Source: DATBLE01 sp963775695 (lineage in GTDB: Bacteria > Actinomycetota > Thermoleophilia > Gaiellales > Gaiellaceae). From it: a DNA stretch of 64,000 nucleotides. Below, piece by piece: positions 8,045 through 16,655 of this stretch (position 1 is its first letter; each line of letters opens with the position of its first letter). Location: contig CAVZJU010000003.1 of assembly GCA_963775695.1 (NCBI GenBank), forward strand, positions 1 to 64,000, in the 5' to 3' direction. The notes below the pieces were generated by a model that was not told where the DNA came from, did not search any database, and saw only the letters and a program-made list of their open reading frames with translations. Position numbers and translations under genes: made by a program.

Positions 8045-9016
8045 GTGGAGACCGAGATCGAGTTCAGAGACGCCATCCGCGACGCGCTCGACGAGGAGCT
8101 CGCCCGCGACGAGACCGTCATCTTCTTCGGCGAGGACGTCGCCGTCGCCGGCGGGGTGTTCGCGGCGACGCCGGGCCTGCACGAGAAATACGGCCCCGAG
8201 CGGGTGTTCGACACGCCGATCTCGGAGCTGGCGATGACCGGCGCCGCCTTCGGCGCCGCGGTGACCGGCAAGCGGCCGGTGCTCGAGATCATGTTCGGGG
8301 ACTTCCTGGCGCTCTCGATGGACAGCCTGATCAACCAGGCGACGAAATACTGGTTCCTGACCGGCGAGCGGCAGAGCTGCCCGCTGGTGATCCGCTCCGT
8401 CGTCGGCGGCGGCGCGCGCTTCGGCGCGATTCACTCTCAGATGCCGGTCTCGTGGCTGACCGGCATCCCGGGCCTGAAGATCGTCGCCCCCTCGACCCCG
8501 GCCGACGCGAAGGGGCTGCTGAAGGGCGCGATCCGCGACGACAACCCGGTGATCTTCTTCGAGCACAAGCGGCTGTACTCGACCAGCGGTCCGGCGGGCG
8601 GCGACGAGCCGGAGCCGCTCGGCAAGGCGAAGGTCGTCCGCGAGGGCGAGGACGTCACGCTCGTCAGCGCGATGCGGGGCGTCCACGACTGCCTCGCGGC
8701 CGCCGAGCCGCTTGCCGAGCAGGGCGTGTCGGCCGAGGTGATCGACCTGCGGACGCTGCGGCCGATCGACCTGGACACGATCCTGCGCTCGGTTCAGAAG
8801 ACGAACCGGATCGCCGTCGTCGAGGAGGGACCGCTGACCGGCGGCTGGGCGGGCGAGGTGCTCGCCCTCGTCACCGAGGAGGGGCTGGGCGACCTGGACG
8901 ACGCGTGGCGCATCGCCACGCCGAACTCGCCGATCCCCTACAGCCCGCCGCTCGAGGACGCGTTCCTGCCGGGGCCGGACCGGATCGCCGCCGAGATCAG
9001 CGGCCGGTTCCGCTAG
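8045..9016 (+). CDS. 2-oxoacid dehydrogenase E1 component, beta subunit
   Basis: A 323-residue transketolase-like beta subunit. The N-terminal pyrimidine-binding domain has FFGEDVAVAGGVF and the DTPISELAMTGAAFGAA segment with the Glu that activates ThDP. The C-terminal transketolase domain (about 190-315) has the EEGPLTGGWAGEV segment. It pairs with the alpha subunit at 5156. GGGAGGAGACC directly ahead of the GTG at 8045 is a strong ribosome binding site. The gene order alpha, regulator, E2, beta is unusual; alpha and beta are normally adjacent. Confidence 0.9.
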   Translation: METEIEFRDAIRDALDEELARDETVIFFGEDVAVAGGVFAATPGLHEKYGPERVFDTPISELAMTGAAFGAAVTGKRPVLEIMFGDFLALSMDSLINQATKYWFLTGERQSCPLVIRSVVGGGARFGAIHSQMPVSWLTGIPGLKIVAPSTPADAKGLLKGAIRDDNPVIFFEHKRLYSTSGPAGGDEPEPLGKAKVVREGEDVTLVSAMRGVHDCLAAAEPLAEQGVSAEVIDLRTLRPIDLDTILRSVQKTNRIAVVEEGPLTGGWAGEVLALVTEEGLGDLDDAWRIATPNSPIPYSPPLEDAFLPGPDRIAAEISGRFR

Positions 9017-9037
9017 GAACGCAGCGCCGCTTCGATC

Positions 9038-9069
9038 TGCGGGGTCAGACCCCTGCGGGGTCAGACCCT
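9038..9069. repeat. Two tandem 16-bp palindromic units (GGGGTCAGACCCC core)
   Basis: Two head-to-tail copies of TGCGGGGTCAGACCCC, at 9038-9053 and 9054-9069, differing only at the last base. Each core, GGGTC-A-GACCC, is its own inverted repeat. The element lies at the end of the convergent E1 beta and permease genes. The permease stop codon (TGA, read on the minus strand at 9045-9047) is inside the first unit, so the last residues of the protein are encoded by repeat sequence. It could fold as a bidirectional terminator. Confidence 0.7.
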
Positions 9070-10094
9070 TCGACCGGCGGGCGTCGCAGACGGCCGACCC
9101 CGCCCCAGCTGGAGCGGAGGCGTGCAAGCAGCTCGGGCCCCTGGTAGAGGATCAGCGCCAGGAGGATCAGCACGCCGATCGTCATCTCGGCGTATTCCGT
9201 CGGCTGGTGGAAGAGCGGCAGCACGTTGTCGATCAGCGAGAGGAAGAGCGCCGCGAGCAGGGTCCCGAAGAACGAGCCCCGGCCGCCGGCGAGGCTGGCG
9301 CCGCCGAGGACGCCGGCGGCGATGCTCTCGAGCGCCTGGTTGCCGATGATCGGGGAGCCGATCTGAACCTCGGCGGCGAGATAGAAGCCCGCGATCGACG
9401 CCAGCACGGAGCACGCGACGAAGGCGAGGATCACCACGCGGTCGGTCCTGATCCCGATCCGGCGCGACGACATCTCGTCGAGGCCGACCGCCCGCAGCGC
9501 CATCCCGGAACGGCTGCGGTAGAGCCACAGGTCGCCGAGCAACGCCAGGACGACGACGCCGATGAACGCGGCCGGCACGAAGCTCCAGCTCGTCGTGAGC
9601 GTGTCGATCGCGTCGCTCGAGATCGAGCCCTCCGGATGGTCGCGCAACCACAGCGACGCCCCTTGCAGGATGCTGAGCGTCCCGATCGTGGCGATGATCG
9701 AGGGCAGTCGGAAGACGCGGATGAGGAGCGCATTGAAGAATCCGACCGCGAGCCCCACGCCGACCAGCGCGAGCGCTCCGGGAACCAGCCCGAAGGACGA
9801 CGTCTCGGGCGTCATCGTGTACGAGGCGATGACGACGCACAGCGTCATCAGGGCGGCGACGGACACGTCGAAGCCGCCGACGAGCAGCGCGCAGGTCTGC
9901 CCCATCGAGACGAGGGCGAGCGGCAGCGTCGCCAGCAGCAGGTTGTTGAGGTTGTAGCTGGTGAGGAATGCGTCCTGCCGCGCGGCGGTGTAGCCGCCGA
10001 CTGCGAGGATCAGGAGCGTCATCAGGGCCAGGGGCACGGCGCCCCGGAACCTGATCCCGGCAACGGCGGACGCCACCCGCGCGCCGAACGTCAC
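9045..10094 (-). CDS. Sugar ABC transporter permease (RbsC/CUT2 type)
   Basis: A 349-residue inner-membrane permease of the ribose/xylose/galactose group, with about ten hydrophobic segments and the typical RVFRLPSIIATIGTLSILQG and GANQALESIAAGVLGGASLAGGRGS-like stretches (here GNQALESIAAGVLGGASLAG). It forms the channel with the second permease at 13005. Its ATG overlaps the ATPase stop by 4 bases (ATGA), making it the last gene of the transporter operon. The C-terminal tail is encoded by the tandem repeat at 9038-9069, so the natural protein may once have ended differently. Confidence 0.88.
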   Translation of the reverse strand: MTFGARVASAVAGIRFRGAVPLALMTLLILAVGGYTAARQDAFLTSYNLNNLLLATLPLALVSMGQTCALLVGGFDVSVAALMTLCVVIASYTMTPETSSFGLVPGALALVGVGLAVGFFNALLIRVFRLPSIIATIGTLSILQGASLWLRDHPEGSISSDAIDTLTTSWSFVPAAFIGVVVLALLGDLWLYRSRSGMALRAVGLDEMSSRRIGIRTDRVVILAFVACSVLASIAGFYLAAEVQIGSPIIGNQALESIAAGVLGGASLAGGRGSFFGTLLAALFLSLIDNVLPLFHQPTEYAEMTIGVLILLALILYQGPELLARLRSSWGGVGRLRRPPVEGSDPAGV

Positions 10095-11638
10095 GTCTGC
10101 CCCTTGGTGTCGGCGGTCCGGGACTTGGCGGCGGCCCGTGAGCCCACGATCGCCTCGACGATCCGGCGCTCGCCGAGGTCCTCGCCCTGGATCTCGTCGA
10201 CGATCGTTCCCCGCGACATCACCACGACCCGGTCGCAGAGCCCCGCCAGCTCGAGTGGGTCACTCGACTTGACGACGACGGCGACGCCGTCCCTGGCCTT
10301 CGCGCGGAGCGCGTCGTAGATGTCGAACCGGGCTGCGACGTCCACCCCCTGGGTCGGCTCCTCGGCGAGGATGACGCTGACGTTTCCGCGCAGGAACGGC
10401 CGCGTCAGCGAGACCTTCTGCTGGTTGCCGCCCGACAGGGACTGGACGGGCTGCTCGATCGACGCCAGGCGGATGCTCAGCCGCCGGACGAGTCCTTCGA
10501 CGGTCTCGCGCTCGCGCCGCCGGTTCAGGAATCCGAAGCGTCCCTGCCGCCGCAGCACCTGGACCGTCGTGTTGGCCCGGACGCTCAGGACGGGGAAGAG
10601 CGCCTCCCGGACCCGGTCGCCGCTCAGCAGCACGACACCGGCCCGCAGCGGGCCGAGCGGGGATCCCCTGTCGAGCCGGCGGCCGTTGCAGGTCGCATTG
10701 CCGGCGGCGGGCTCGGCGCCGGCGAGCGCCCGGAGAAACTGCACCTGTCCGTTCCCCTCGGCACCGGCGATTCCCAGGATCTCGCCTTTCGCGACGTCGA
10801 GGTCGATCGGCCCGAAGCGGTCGCCGTGCAGGCCCGAGCAGGCGAGGAGCACCTCACGTTCTCCGTCCGCCGCGTGCCGTTCCGGAAACGCGAGCTTGAG
10901 CGGCCGGCCGATCATCAGGGCGACCAGGCTCTCCTCGGACATTCCGGCAGCATCGAAGGTCCCCTGGGAGACGCCGTCGCGGAGGACGGTGATGCGGTCG
11001 GCGATCCCCAGCACTTCGGGCAGCCGGTGGCTGACGTAGACGATGCCGACTCCGGCCCGGCTGCGCTCGAGCACGAGTGAGTGGAACCGCTCGACGTCTT
11101 CAGGCCCGAGGGCCGTCGTCGGCTCGTCGAGGAGGAGGATCTTCGGTTGCGCGAGGAGCGCCTTCACCACCTCGAGGAGCTGCCGTTCGGCGAGCGACAG
11201 CGACCCCACGGAGGCGGTCAGCGGAACGTCGAGCTTGAACTCGGCGAGCTTGTCCGCCGCCCACTCCTCCATGTGTCCGTACGCCGGCTGCAGGCCCCCC
11301 GGCAGGGCGAGGTAGAGGTTCTCGGCGACCGAGAGCTCGTTGACATGCGAGTAGGTCTGGTAGGCGATGCCGAGGCCGAGCCGTCGAGCCTCGGCAGGTG
11401 AGAGCCGCCGCCGGCTCTGTCCACCGATCTCCACGGTTCCCTCGTCGGGGTGGACGAAGCCGCTGGCGATCCCCAGCAGTGTCGATTTCCCGGATCCGTT
11501 CTCCCCGACGAGGGCATGGATCTCGCCCGCGTAACAGTCGACGCCGACGTCGCGAAGCGCCTGCACCGCTCCGTATGCCTTCGACACACCGCGAACCGCC
11601 AGCACGGGTTCGTTCACTGGTGAGGTCGCCACGCTCAT
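10091..11638 (-). CDS. Sugar ABC transporter ATP-binding protein (RbsA/MglA type)
   Basis: A 515-residue double ATPase typical of CUT2 importers. The first domain (about 10-250) has Walker A GENGSGKST, a LSLAERQ signature and Walker B LLLDEPTTA. The second (about 265-500) has a degenerate Walker A (GAEGNGQ) and an intact signature LSGGNQQK followed by LAEEPTQGVD. One good and one poor site is normal for RbsA. It sits between the binding-protein gene, 70 bases upstream, and a permease with which it overlaps by 4 bases. The gap upstream holds hairpin repeat copy A. Confidence 0.9.
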   Translation of the reverse strand: MSVATSPVNEPVLAVRGVSKAYGAVQALRDVGVDCYAGEIHALVGENGSGKSTLLGIASGFVHPDEGTVEIGGQSRRRLSPAEARRLGLGIAYQTYSHVNELSVAENLYLALPGGLQPAYGHMEEWAADKLAEFKLDVPLTASVGSLSLAERQLLEVVKALLAQPKILLLDEPTTALGPEDVERFHSLVLERSRAGVGIVYVSHRLPEVLGIADRITVLRDGVSQGTFDAAGMSEESLVALMIGRPLKLAFPERHAADGEREVLLACSGLHGDRFGPIDLDVAKGEILGIAGAEGNGQVQFLRALAGAEPAAGNATCNGRRLDRGSPLGPLRAGVVLLSGDRVREALFPVLSVRANTTVQVLRRQGRFGFLNRRRERETVEGLVRRLSIRLASIEQPVQSLSGGNQQKVSLTRPFLRGNVSVILAEEPTQGVDVAARFDIYDALRAKARDGVAVVVKSSDPLELAGLCDRVVVMSRGTIVDEIQGEDLGERRIVEAIVGSRAAAKSRTADTKGQT

Positions 11639-11640
11639 GG

Positions 11641-11703
11641 AGTGGGAGGAGGGCTCGCGGGGGGAACAGGCTGTTCCCCCCGCGCAAGCGAGCCGAAGGC
11701 GTG
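11641..11703 (-). repeat. Dispersed hairpin repeat, copy A
   Basis: Arms of 14 bp, CGCGGGGGGAACAG at 11656-11669 and its exact complement at 11671-11684, with a one-base centre. Read on the minus strand it starts with CGCCTTCGGCTCGC and ends in GAGCCCTCCTCCC, matching copy D at 46281 almost base for base. It sits inside the ABC operon between the binding protein and ATPase genes, where it may set relative mRNA levels by partial termination or RNA protection. Confidence 0.8.
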
Positions 11704-11708
11704 CGTCA

Positions 11709-12983
11709 CTACGGGTACATCTTGTGCAGCAGGCTCAGCGGGATCAGTGAGGTCCCAGAGGCATCCTGCGGATAGCCCTTGGTGCACGAGTCACGCTTGT
11801 CCTGGTCTTGCAACTGGATCGGGAACACGATGGTGGGCGGGATCCTCGCGCCCTTCAGCTTCATCATCGCAGCCGTCAAGGCGACCCGGATCTGCGAGTT
11901 GCCCGAGGTGTAGTAGTACATCTTCAGGCCCGGATTGGACTTCTTCAGGTCGTTGTACTGACAACCCATCCGAACGTCGTCCGTCCGGAGCGTCAACACG
12001 GGGTTGAACGGCTTGCCCGCGGCCTTGTACGCCGCCAGGGCACCGAGCGCCATGCCGCCGCCGTACTCGTAGCTCCAGCCCTTGACGTTCGGATGCGCCG
12101 CGAGGATTCCGGCGACGACCGACTGCACCTTCGAGGGATCCCAGTTCGTCGGCTCGTTCGCGACGATGTGGATGTTCGAGTTCAGGGCCGGCTTCTCGCA
12201 GGTCTGCCAGCCGAGCGACAGCGGATTGCCGGGGAAGCCGCCGAGGAAGGCGATGTCACCCGACTTGACCTGGGTGTTCATCACCGCGGCGAACGCCTTG
12301 CCGAGGTTGCAGGTGTACTCGCCGACGACGGTCAGGTAGTTCTTGCCGGGGCCGGTGACATAGCCCCACGCGTACGTCGCAACGGGGATTCCGGCGTCGG
12401 TCGCCTCCTTCATCACCGGCAGCATCGCGTCACCGAAGTCCGGGTACGTGACGATCAGGCTGACCTTCTGCGCGATCGCGGCCTTGAAGTCGGCGATGCC
12501 CTGGTTCAGATCGGAGTGAGCGCTCTTGTAGATGATCTTGCCGACCTGGGGATACGTCAGCGCCTGGAGGATGAACTCCATCTTCGACATCTGTCGAAAG
12601 ACGTTCTCGCCGAACTGCTCGATGTAGGCGACGGTGAGCTTGCCGCCCGTTCCGGTGCTACAGCCGTTGTTCTTCCAGCACTTGAGCGCCAGGGCTTGGT
12701 TGACCTTCCTGTCGGAGCGGCCGAGACCCGCGAGCGCGATCCTGCGCGACTGCGGGTTCGCCGGTAGGAGCGTGGCCTTGAAGAGCGTCTTGGCGAGAGT
12801 GGAGGCTCTGGCCTGGTACACCTCGCCGAAGCCGCCGCCCTTGCCGATCATCACCGGCACCGCGTGCGTCCTGCCGGTGCTACCGCCGCCGGCCGAGACG
12901 AACGCCAGTGCAGCGACGACCAGCGCGAGCAGGAGCGTTGCCAGGATCGGGCCCCTCCCTCGTGTCGCCTTCCGTACGTGCAT
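11709..12983 (-). CDS. Sugar ABC transporter substrate-binding protein
   Basis: A 424-residue exported binding protein. Residues about 13-32 are hydrophobic after a basic start (KATRGRG), serving as signal peptide or anchor; no lipobox Cys follows. The rest resembles periplasmic-binding-protein family 4: VTYPDFGDAMLPVMKEATDAGIPVATYAWG in the first lobe and GGMALGALAAYKAAGKP in the second. Two Cys pairs may form disulfides. It would capture the sugar or polyol and deliver it to the two permeases. It lies 21 bases after the upstream permease. The sugar cannot be read from sequence. Confidence 0.83.
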   Translation of the reverse strand: MHVRKATRGRGPILATLLLALVVAALAFVSAGGGSTGRTHAVPVMIGKGGGFGEVYQARASTLAKTLFKATLLPANPQSRRIALAGLGRSDRKVNQALALKCWKNNGCSTGTGGKLTVAYIEQFGENVFRQMSKMEFILQALTYPQVGKIIYKSAHSDLNQGIADFKAAIAQKVSLIVTYPDFGDAMLPVMKEATDAGIPVATYAWGYVTGPGKNYLTVVGEYTCNLGKAFAAVMNTQVKSGDIAFLGGFPGNPLSLGWQTCEKPALNSNIHIVANEPTNWDPSKVQSVVAGILAAHPNVKGWSYEYGGGMALGALAAYKAAGKPFNPVLTLRTDDVRMGCQYNDLKKSNPGLKMYYYTSGNSQIRVALTAAMMKLKGARIPPTIVFPIQLQDQDKRDSCTKGYPQDASGTSLIPLSLLHKMYP

Positions 12984-13004
12984 CGTTTCCCTCCTTTCCG
13001 AGCC

Positions 13005-14099
13005 TCAGCTCGGGTTGTTGCCGATTGCGATGGGTCCAGGCGATGCCTCTTTCGGCCGCAGCGCGCGGCCGAGCAGGGCAGCCACTCGGTCGCCGGAGAT
13101 CAGCATTCCGACGATGATCGCTGCACCGAAGACGATGAACTGCAGGGCCGTGGACAGGCCCAGGATCAGCAGCATCTGCGTCAGCAGCGTGAGTCCGAGT
13201 GCCGCCACCCACGTCGACGTCGAACTTGCGAGTCCGCCGGAGAGCGACGCACCTGCGATCACGACCGCCGCGATCGGCGCCAGCAGGTAGCCGGCGCCGA
13301 ACGCCGGGTCGATGTTGATGCGGATGCCGGCGAGCAGGATCGCCGCCATCGCGTACAGCGTCCCCGCCGCCGTGTAGGCGAAGACGACGTGTGTCCGGAC
13401 GTGCAGGCCGGCCATCCAGGCAGCCCGCGGATTCGCACCCACGGCCTGGAAGCGCCGGCCCGGGGCCGAGTAGCGAAGCAGGAACCCGACGGCGAGGGTG
13501 ATCGCCGCTCCGGTCCAGAAGATGGAACTGATGCCGAGCGGCTTGTCCGCCGCCCACGAGGCGAGCGCCGGCGGGACCGACAGCGAGTTCGTGTTCTCCC
13601 GCGAATACCGCAGGCTGTACGCGGCGACGATCTGGCCGACGGCCAGCGTGACGATCAGTGGGTTCAGCCTCACGATCCCGACGAGGAGCCCGTTCACGAG
13701 GCCCACGCCCGCGCCGAGGCCGAGGCACGCGAGCAGACCGAACGCCAGCCTGTCGTCCTGTCCCAGACTCACGCCGACGATCAGGCTCCCGCCCAACGAC
13801 ATCACCCCGGGCGTCGAGAGATCGATCCCGGCATGCATGACGACGAGCATCTGCCCGAGCGCCGCGATCGCGAGAATCGTCATGTACGGAAGCACGTACG
13901 CCCACGAGGTGTTCTGGATCGTGCGGGGCGCAATGATCGCAGCGACGGCGATGAGGACGCCCGTGGCAAGCCACACCGGGATGAATCGGGCGGCGACGAC
14001 CGCGTTCGCGACGACCGACGCGTAGCGCCCCGTCGGCGCGGGGGCTGAACCGCCGGCGTGGTCGGGGGTGCTCATGGGGAGCCGTATCCAGGGCGGCAC
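13005..14099 (-). CDS. Sugar ABC transporter permease, second subunit (RbsC/CUT2 type)
   Basis: A 364-residue permease homologous to but clearly different from the one at 9045, with about ten membrane segments. Typical segments include MLVVMHAGIDLSTPGVMSLGGSL and GAGYLLAPIAAVVIAGASLSGG. It is the first gene of the four-gene operon (permease, binding protein, ATPase, permease), so the importer probably uses a heterodimeric channel. The GTG at 14099 gives the full frame; an ATG at 14075 (MSTPDHAGG) is an equally possible start. Neither has a strong ribosome binding site. Confidence 0.87.
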   Translation of the reverse strand: MPPWIRLPMSTPDHAGGSAPAPTGRYASVVANAVVAARFIPVWLATGVLIAVAAIIAPRTIQNTSWAYVLPYMTILAIAALGQMLVVMHAGIDLSTPGVMSLGGSLIVGVSLGQDDRLAFGLLACLGLGAGVGLVNGLLVGIVRLNPLIVTLAVGQIVAAYSLRYSRENTNSLSVPPALASWAADKPLGISSIFWTGAAITLAVGFLLRYSAPGRRFQAVGANPRAAWMAGLHVRTHVVFAYTAAGTLYAMAAILLAGIRINIDPAFGAGYLLAPIAAVVIAGASLSGGLASSTSTWVAALGLTLLTQMLLILGLSTALQFIVFGAAIIVGMLISGDRVAALLGRALRPKEASPGPIAIGNNPS

Positions 14100-14131
14100 G
14101 ACGGTGAAGGGCTAGCCGCTACCAGGTGTCC

Positions 14132-14161
14132 ATTCTCAGCAGATGTGATCCGGGGCGTCAA
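14132..14161 (-). promoter_or_regulatory. Promoter of the sugar ABC operon
   Basis: On the minus strand TTGACG (14156-14161) and GAGAAT (14132-14137) are separated by 18 bases, about 33 bases ahead of the first permease start. It has the same TTGACG box as the promoter at 3750. Confidence 0.42.
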
Positions 14162-14189
14162 CCATGACTTAACATCGCCGGAAGGCGTG

Positions 14190-15788
14190 CTAGCGCCCGA
14201 GTGCTGCGACGAGGGCGTCGGCCAGAGCGTCCGCCTCGGTCTCGGGCCCGCCGCGCGTGCGCCACGCCACGAACCCGTCCGGACGTACGAGCGTGGCGCC
14301 GGCGGCACCGGTGCCGTAGAGCTCGGCGAAACGGCCCGAGGGGTCGCGGAAGTCTGCCCCTGCGCGGTGGGTCGCGACGGAAACGTCCAGCCGTCCTGCC
14401 GCTTCCTGCCAGCCGCTCCCGCTCTCGCCGGACAGCAGGACGAAGCCGTCGCCGAAGAGGTCGAGCAGGGAGGCAGCGGTTCCGTTGCGGTCGACCGGGA
14501 GATGCGGCGCGCGCGTCCCGGGCCGTCCGGTCGGCTCGCGCGGGTCCTCCCAGAGCGCGCCGTCCTCGCCGTCCTCCGCCTGGACCGCGCTCGAGAGCTG
14601 GCGGTAGCCGAGCTCGACCGCCGCCTCGTCGACGATCGGCACCAGGTTCTCCTTGCCGAGGCTTGGATCGAGGCGGAGCACGTAGCGCGTGTATGCCTGC
14701 TCGGTCGTGAAGGATCCGACCGGCCGGCGCTCGGTGTCGTAGGTGCCGAGCAGGCCCGGGCCGGCCGTGCCGTCGAGCACGGCGGCCAGCTTCCACGCGA
14801 GGTCGTAGGCGTCCTGGACGCCCGTGTTCCCGCCGAACCCGCCGGTCGGCGGCATCACGTGGACGGAGTCGCCGGCCAGCAGGATGCGACCGTCGGAGAA
14901 GCGCTCGGCCCAGTCGGCGGTCGCCGACCAGCGCTGGATGTTCTCGATCTGGATCCGGAGCTCCGGGGCGCCCAGCGCGGTGCGCACGTAGCCGACGCAG
15001 GTGGCCTCGCTCATGTCCTCGCCGATCGCGGTCGAGCGATTTCCCTGCTCGTCGACGGTCGCGTTGACGACGAGGAACCCGGCCTGCCCGTCGATCGAGA
15101 ACCGGAAGAAGCCGACGAGGCGGGGGTTGAAGACGTAGATCACGCTCAGGTTGCGCTCGCCGAGCAGCGGCCGGACGTCGGCGCGGAAGTAGATCGTGAT
15201 GCTGTCGGAGAAGCTGCCGTGTCCGAGCATGGGAATGCCGAGGCGCTCGCGCGACGGGCTGTGAGCCCCGTCCGCGGCGATCGCGTACCGGGCGCGCACC
15301 GTCCGGTCATCGCCGCCGTCGCGGGGGCGAATCGTCGCGACCACCCCGTCGTCGGAGTGGTCGAGCGAGACGGTCTCCGCCGCGTACTCCACCCGGGCGC
15401 CGACCTCGGATGCCTTCGCGAGCAGGATGGGCTCTAGTCCGATCTGCGTGATGAAGATCCGTGCGGACGGGCTGAGGTCCTCGACGCCCTCGTTGATGTT
15501 GCGGAAGTACCAGTCGAGCTCCTTGCCGCCCAGGCTCTCCACCGAGACGATCGCCCCGTTCTGGACGAACTCGCGCGCCGCCGCCTCCTCGATCGCCGGC
15601 TCGATCCCCACCGCGCGGTAGGTCTCCATCGTCCGCTGGTTGACCAGCGCCGCGCGCGGATGGATGGCAGTACCCCGATGCCGCTCGACGACGAGACACG
15701 GCACGCCGCGCGCTCCGAGGAACACCGCCGTGGACAACCCGACCAGGCTGCCGCCGACGACCAGGACCGGGGTCTCGACCTCGTTCAT
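14190..15788 (-). CDS. FAD-dependent aromatic hydroxylase (PheA/TfdB/MhpA family)
   Basis: A 532-residue class A flavoprotein monooxygenase. It has the Rossmann dinucleotide fold VVGGSLVGLSTAVFLGARG (about 9-27, the GxGxxG Gly varied to GGSLVG), the second FAD motif YAIAADGAHSPSRERLG, and the GD motif LLAGDSVHVMPPTGGFGGNTG. A thioredoxin-like C-terminal domain follows (about 400-532). Such enzymes hydroxylate phenolic or polyketide rings with NAD(P)H and O2. The ATG at 15788 overlaps the stop of the upstream membrane gene by 4 bases. The substrate is unknown, but it suits a region rich in aromatic-type oxidoreductases. Confidence 0.85.
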   Translation of the reverse strand: MNEVETPVLVVGGSLVGLSTAVFLGARGVPCLVVERHRGTAIHPRAALVNQRTMETYRAVGIEPAIEEAAAREFVQNGAIVSVESLGGKELDWYFRNINEGVEDLSPSARIFITQIGLEPILLAKASEVGARVEYAAETVSLDHSDDGVVATIRPRDGGDDRTVRARYAIAADGAHSPSRERLGIPMLGHGSFSDSITIYFRADVRPLLGERNLSVIYVFNPRLVGFFRFSIDGQAGFLVVNATVDEQGNRSTAIGEDMSEATCVGYVRTALGAPELRIQIENIQRWSATADWAERFSDGRILLAGDSVHVMPPTGGFGGNTGVQDAYDLAWKLAAVLDGTAGPGLLGTYDTERRPVGSFTTEQAYTRYVLRLDPSLGKENLVPIVDEAAVELGYRQLSSAVQAEDGEDGALWEDPREPTGRPGTRAPHLPVDRNGTAASLLDLFGDGFVLLSGESGSGWQEAAGRLDVSVATHRAGADFRDPSGRFAELYGTGAAGATLVRPDGFVAWRTRGGPETEADALADALVAALGR

Positions 15789-16540
15789 GTGGCGGGCGCA
15801 GCGGCCGGCGAGTTCGACCCGGACCGTATGAATCCCGGCAGCACGACGCCGGCGAGGAGCATCGTCCCGCCGGCCGCCTGGATCCAGGCGCCGGTGCCCA
15901 CGGCTCCGAAGCTGTCGAACGCCGCGCCGACGACCATGAACACGGTGAGCCCGAACGTCACCGCAGCGGCCAGGAGAGCTGCACCAGCGACCTGCAGGGA
16001 GGAGTGCACCGCGGCCGCGAGCAGCACCGCGTCGGTCACGACCACCACGATCAACAGGAGCCCGAGCGCGTGCCCCGAGGACGAGAGGTTCCAGTAGGTC
16101 GGCCCGGTGGTGCTGAAGTCGAGCCAGAGCCCGACGGCGACCAGGACGAGGCCGATCGTACCGGCCAGCAGGCCGGGCCCGGGGTCGATGCGCGGCACGG
16201 CCCCATCCGCCGCGAACACGACCAGGGCGCCGATCGGGATCAGGGCCGTGCACAGGCCGAGCCAGGCTCCGGCCTCGAGGCGGTCGAGGCTGTCGAAGGC
16301 GTAGACGGTTGGAGCGAAGAGGAAGAAGCCGAACGCAGCCGAGCCTGCGCAGGCGGCCGGGAGGTCGAGGCCGATGTCGGCCGGCAGCAGGCTGGTGAAG
16401 GACAGCAGCACGATCAGGAAGGCCGCGACCGTGCCGTCGTCCACGTACCGCGTCTCGTCGACGAAGGGCAGGCCCACCGCCAGAAGCCCGGCGACGGTGC
16501 CGGCCAGGACGAGCCCTCGACCCAGAAGCCCTGCTGCCAC
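15785..16540 (-). CDS. Polytopic membrane protein of unknown function
   Basis: A 251-residue protein with about eight hydrophobic segments and short loops; I recognise no family motif. The GTG at 16540 is preferred because GAGAGGAG stands five bases before it; the frame is also open up to a GTG at 16591. Its stop overlaps the hydroxylase ATG (ATGA), so they are co-transcribed and probably coupled. A transport or membrane-anchoring role for the hydroxylase substrate is possible but only inferred. Confidence 0.7.
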   Translation of the reverse strand: MAAGLLGRGLVLAGTVAGLLAVGLPFVDETRYVDDGTVAAFLIVLLSFTSLLPADIGLDLPAACAGSAAFGFFLFAPTVYAFDSLDRLEAGAWLGLCTALIPIGALVVFAADGAVPRIDPGPGLLAGTIGLVLVAVGLWLDFSTTGPTYWNLSSSGHALGLLLIVVVVTDAVLLAAAVHSSLQVAGAALLAAAVTFGLTVFMVVGAAFDSFGAVGTGAWIQAAGGTMLLAGVVLPGFIRSGSNSPAAAPAT

Positions 16541-16576
16541 ACCGCTCCTCTCGACGCCGCGTGCTGTGCGCCCGTG

Positions 16577-16605
16577 AGATAACCACACCACAGCCTTCTG
16601 TTCAA
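16577..16605 (-). promoter_or_regulatory. Promoter of the membrane protein/hydroxylase operon
   Basis: On the minus strand TTGAAC (16600-16605) is followed after 17 bases by TTATCT (16577-16582), 37 bases ahead of the GTG at 16540. This placement also supports the GTG at 16540 as the start, since the alternative at 16591 would lie upstream of the predicted -10 box. Confidence 0.5.
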
Positions 16606-16655
16606 TCAGGCGCCACGCCGTTCAGCGGGGCTTGATCCCTCCGGCCCGATCGCCT

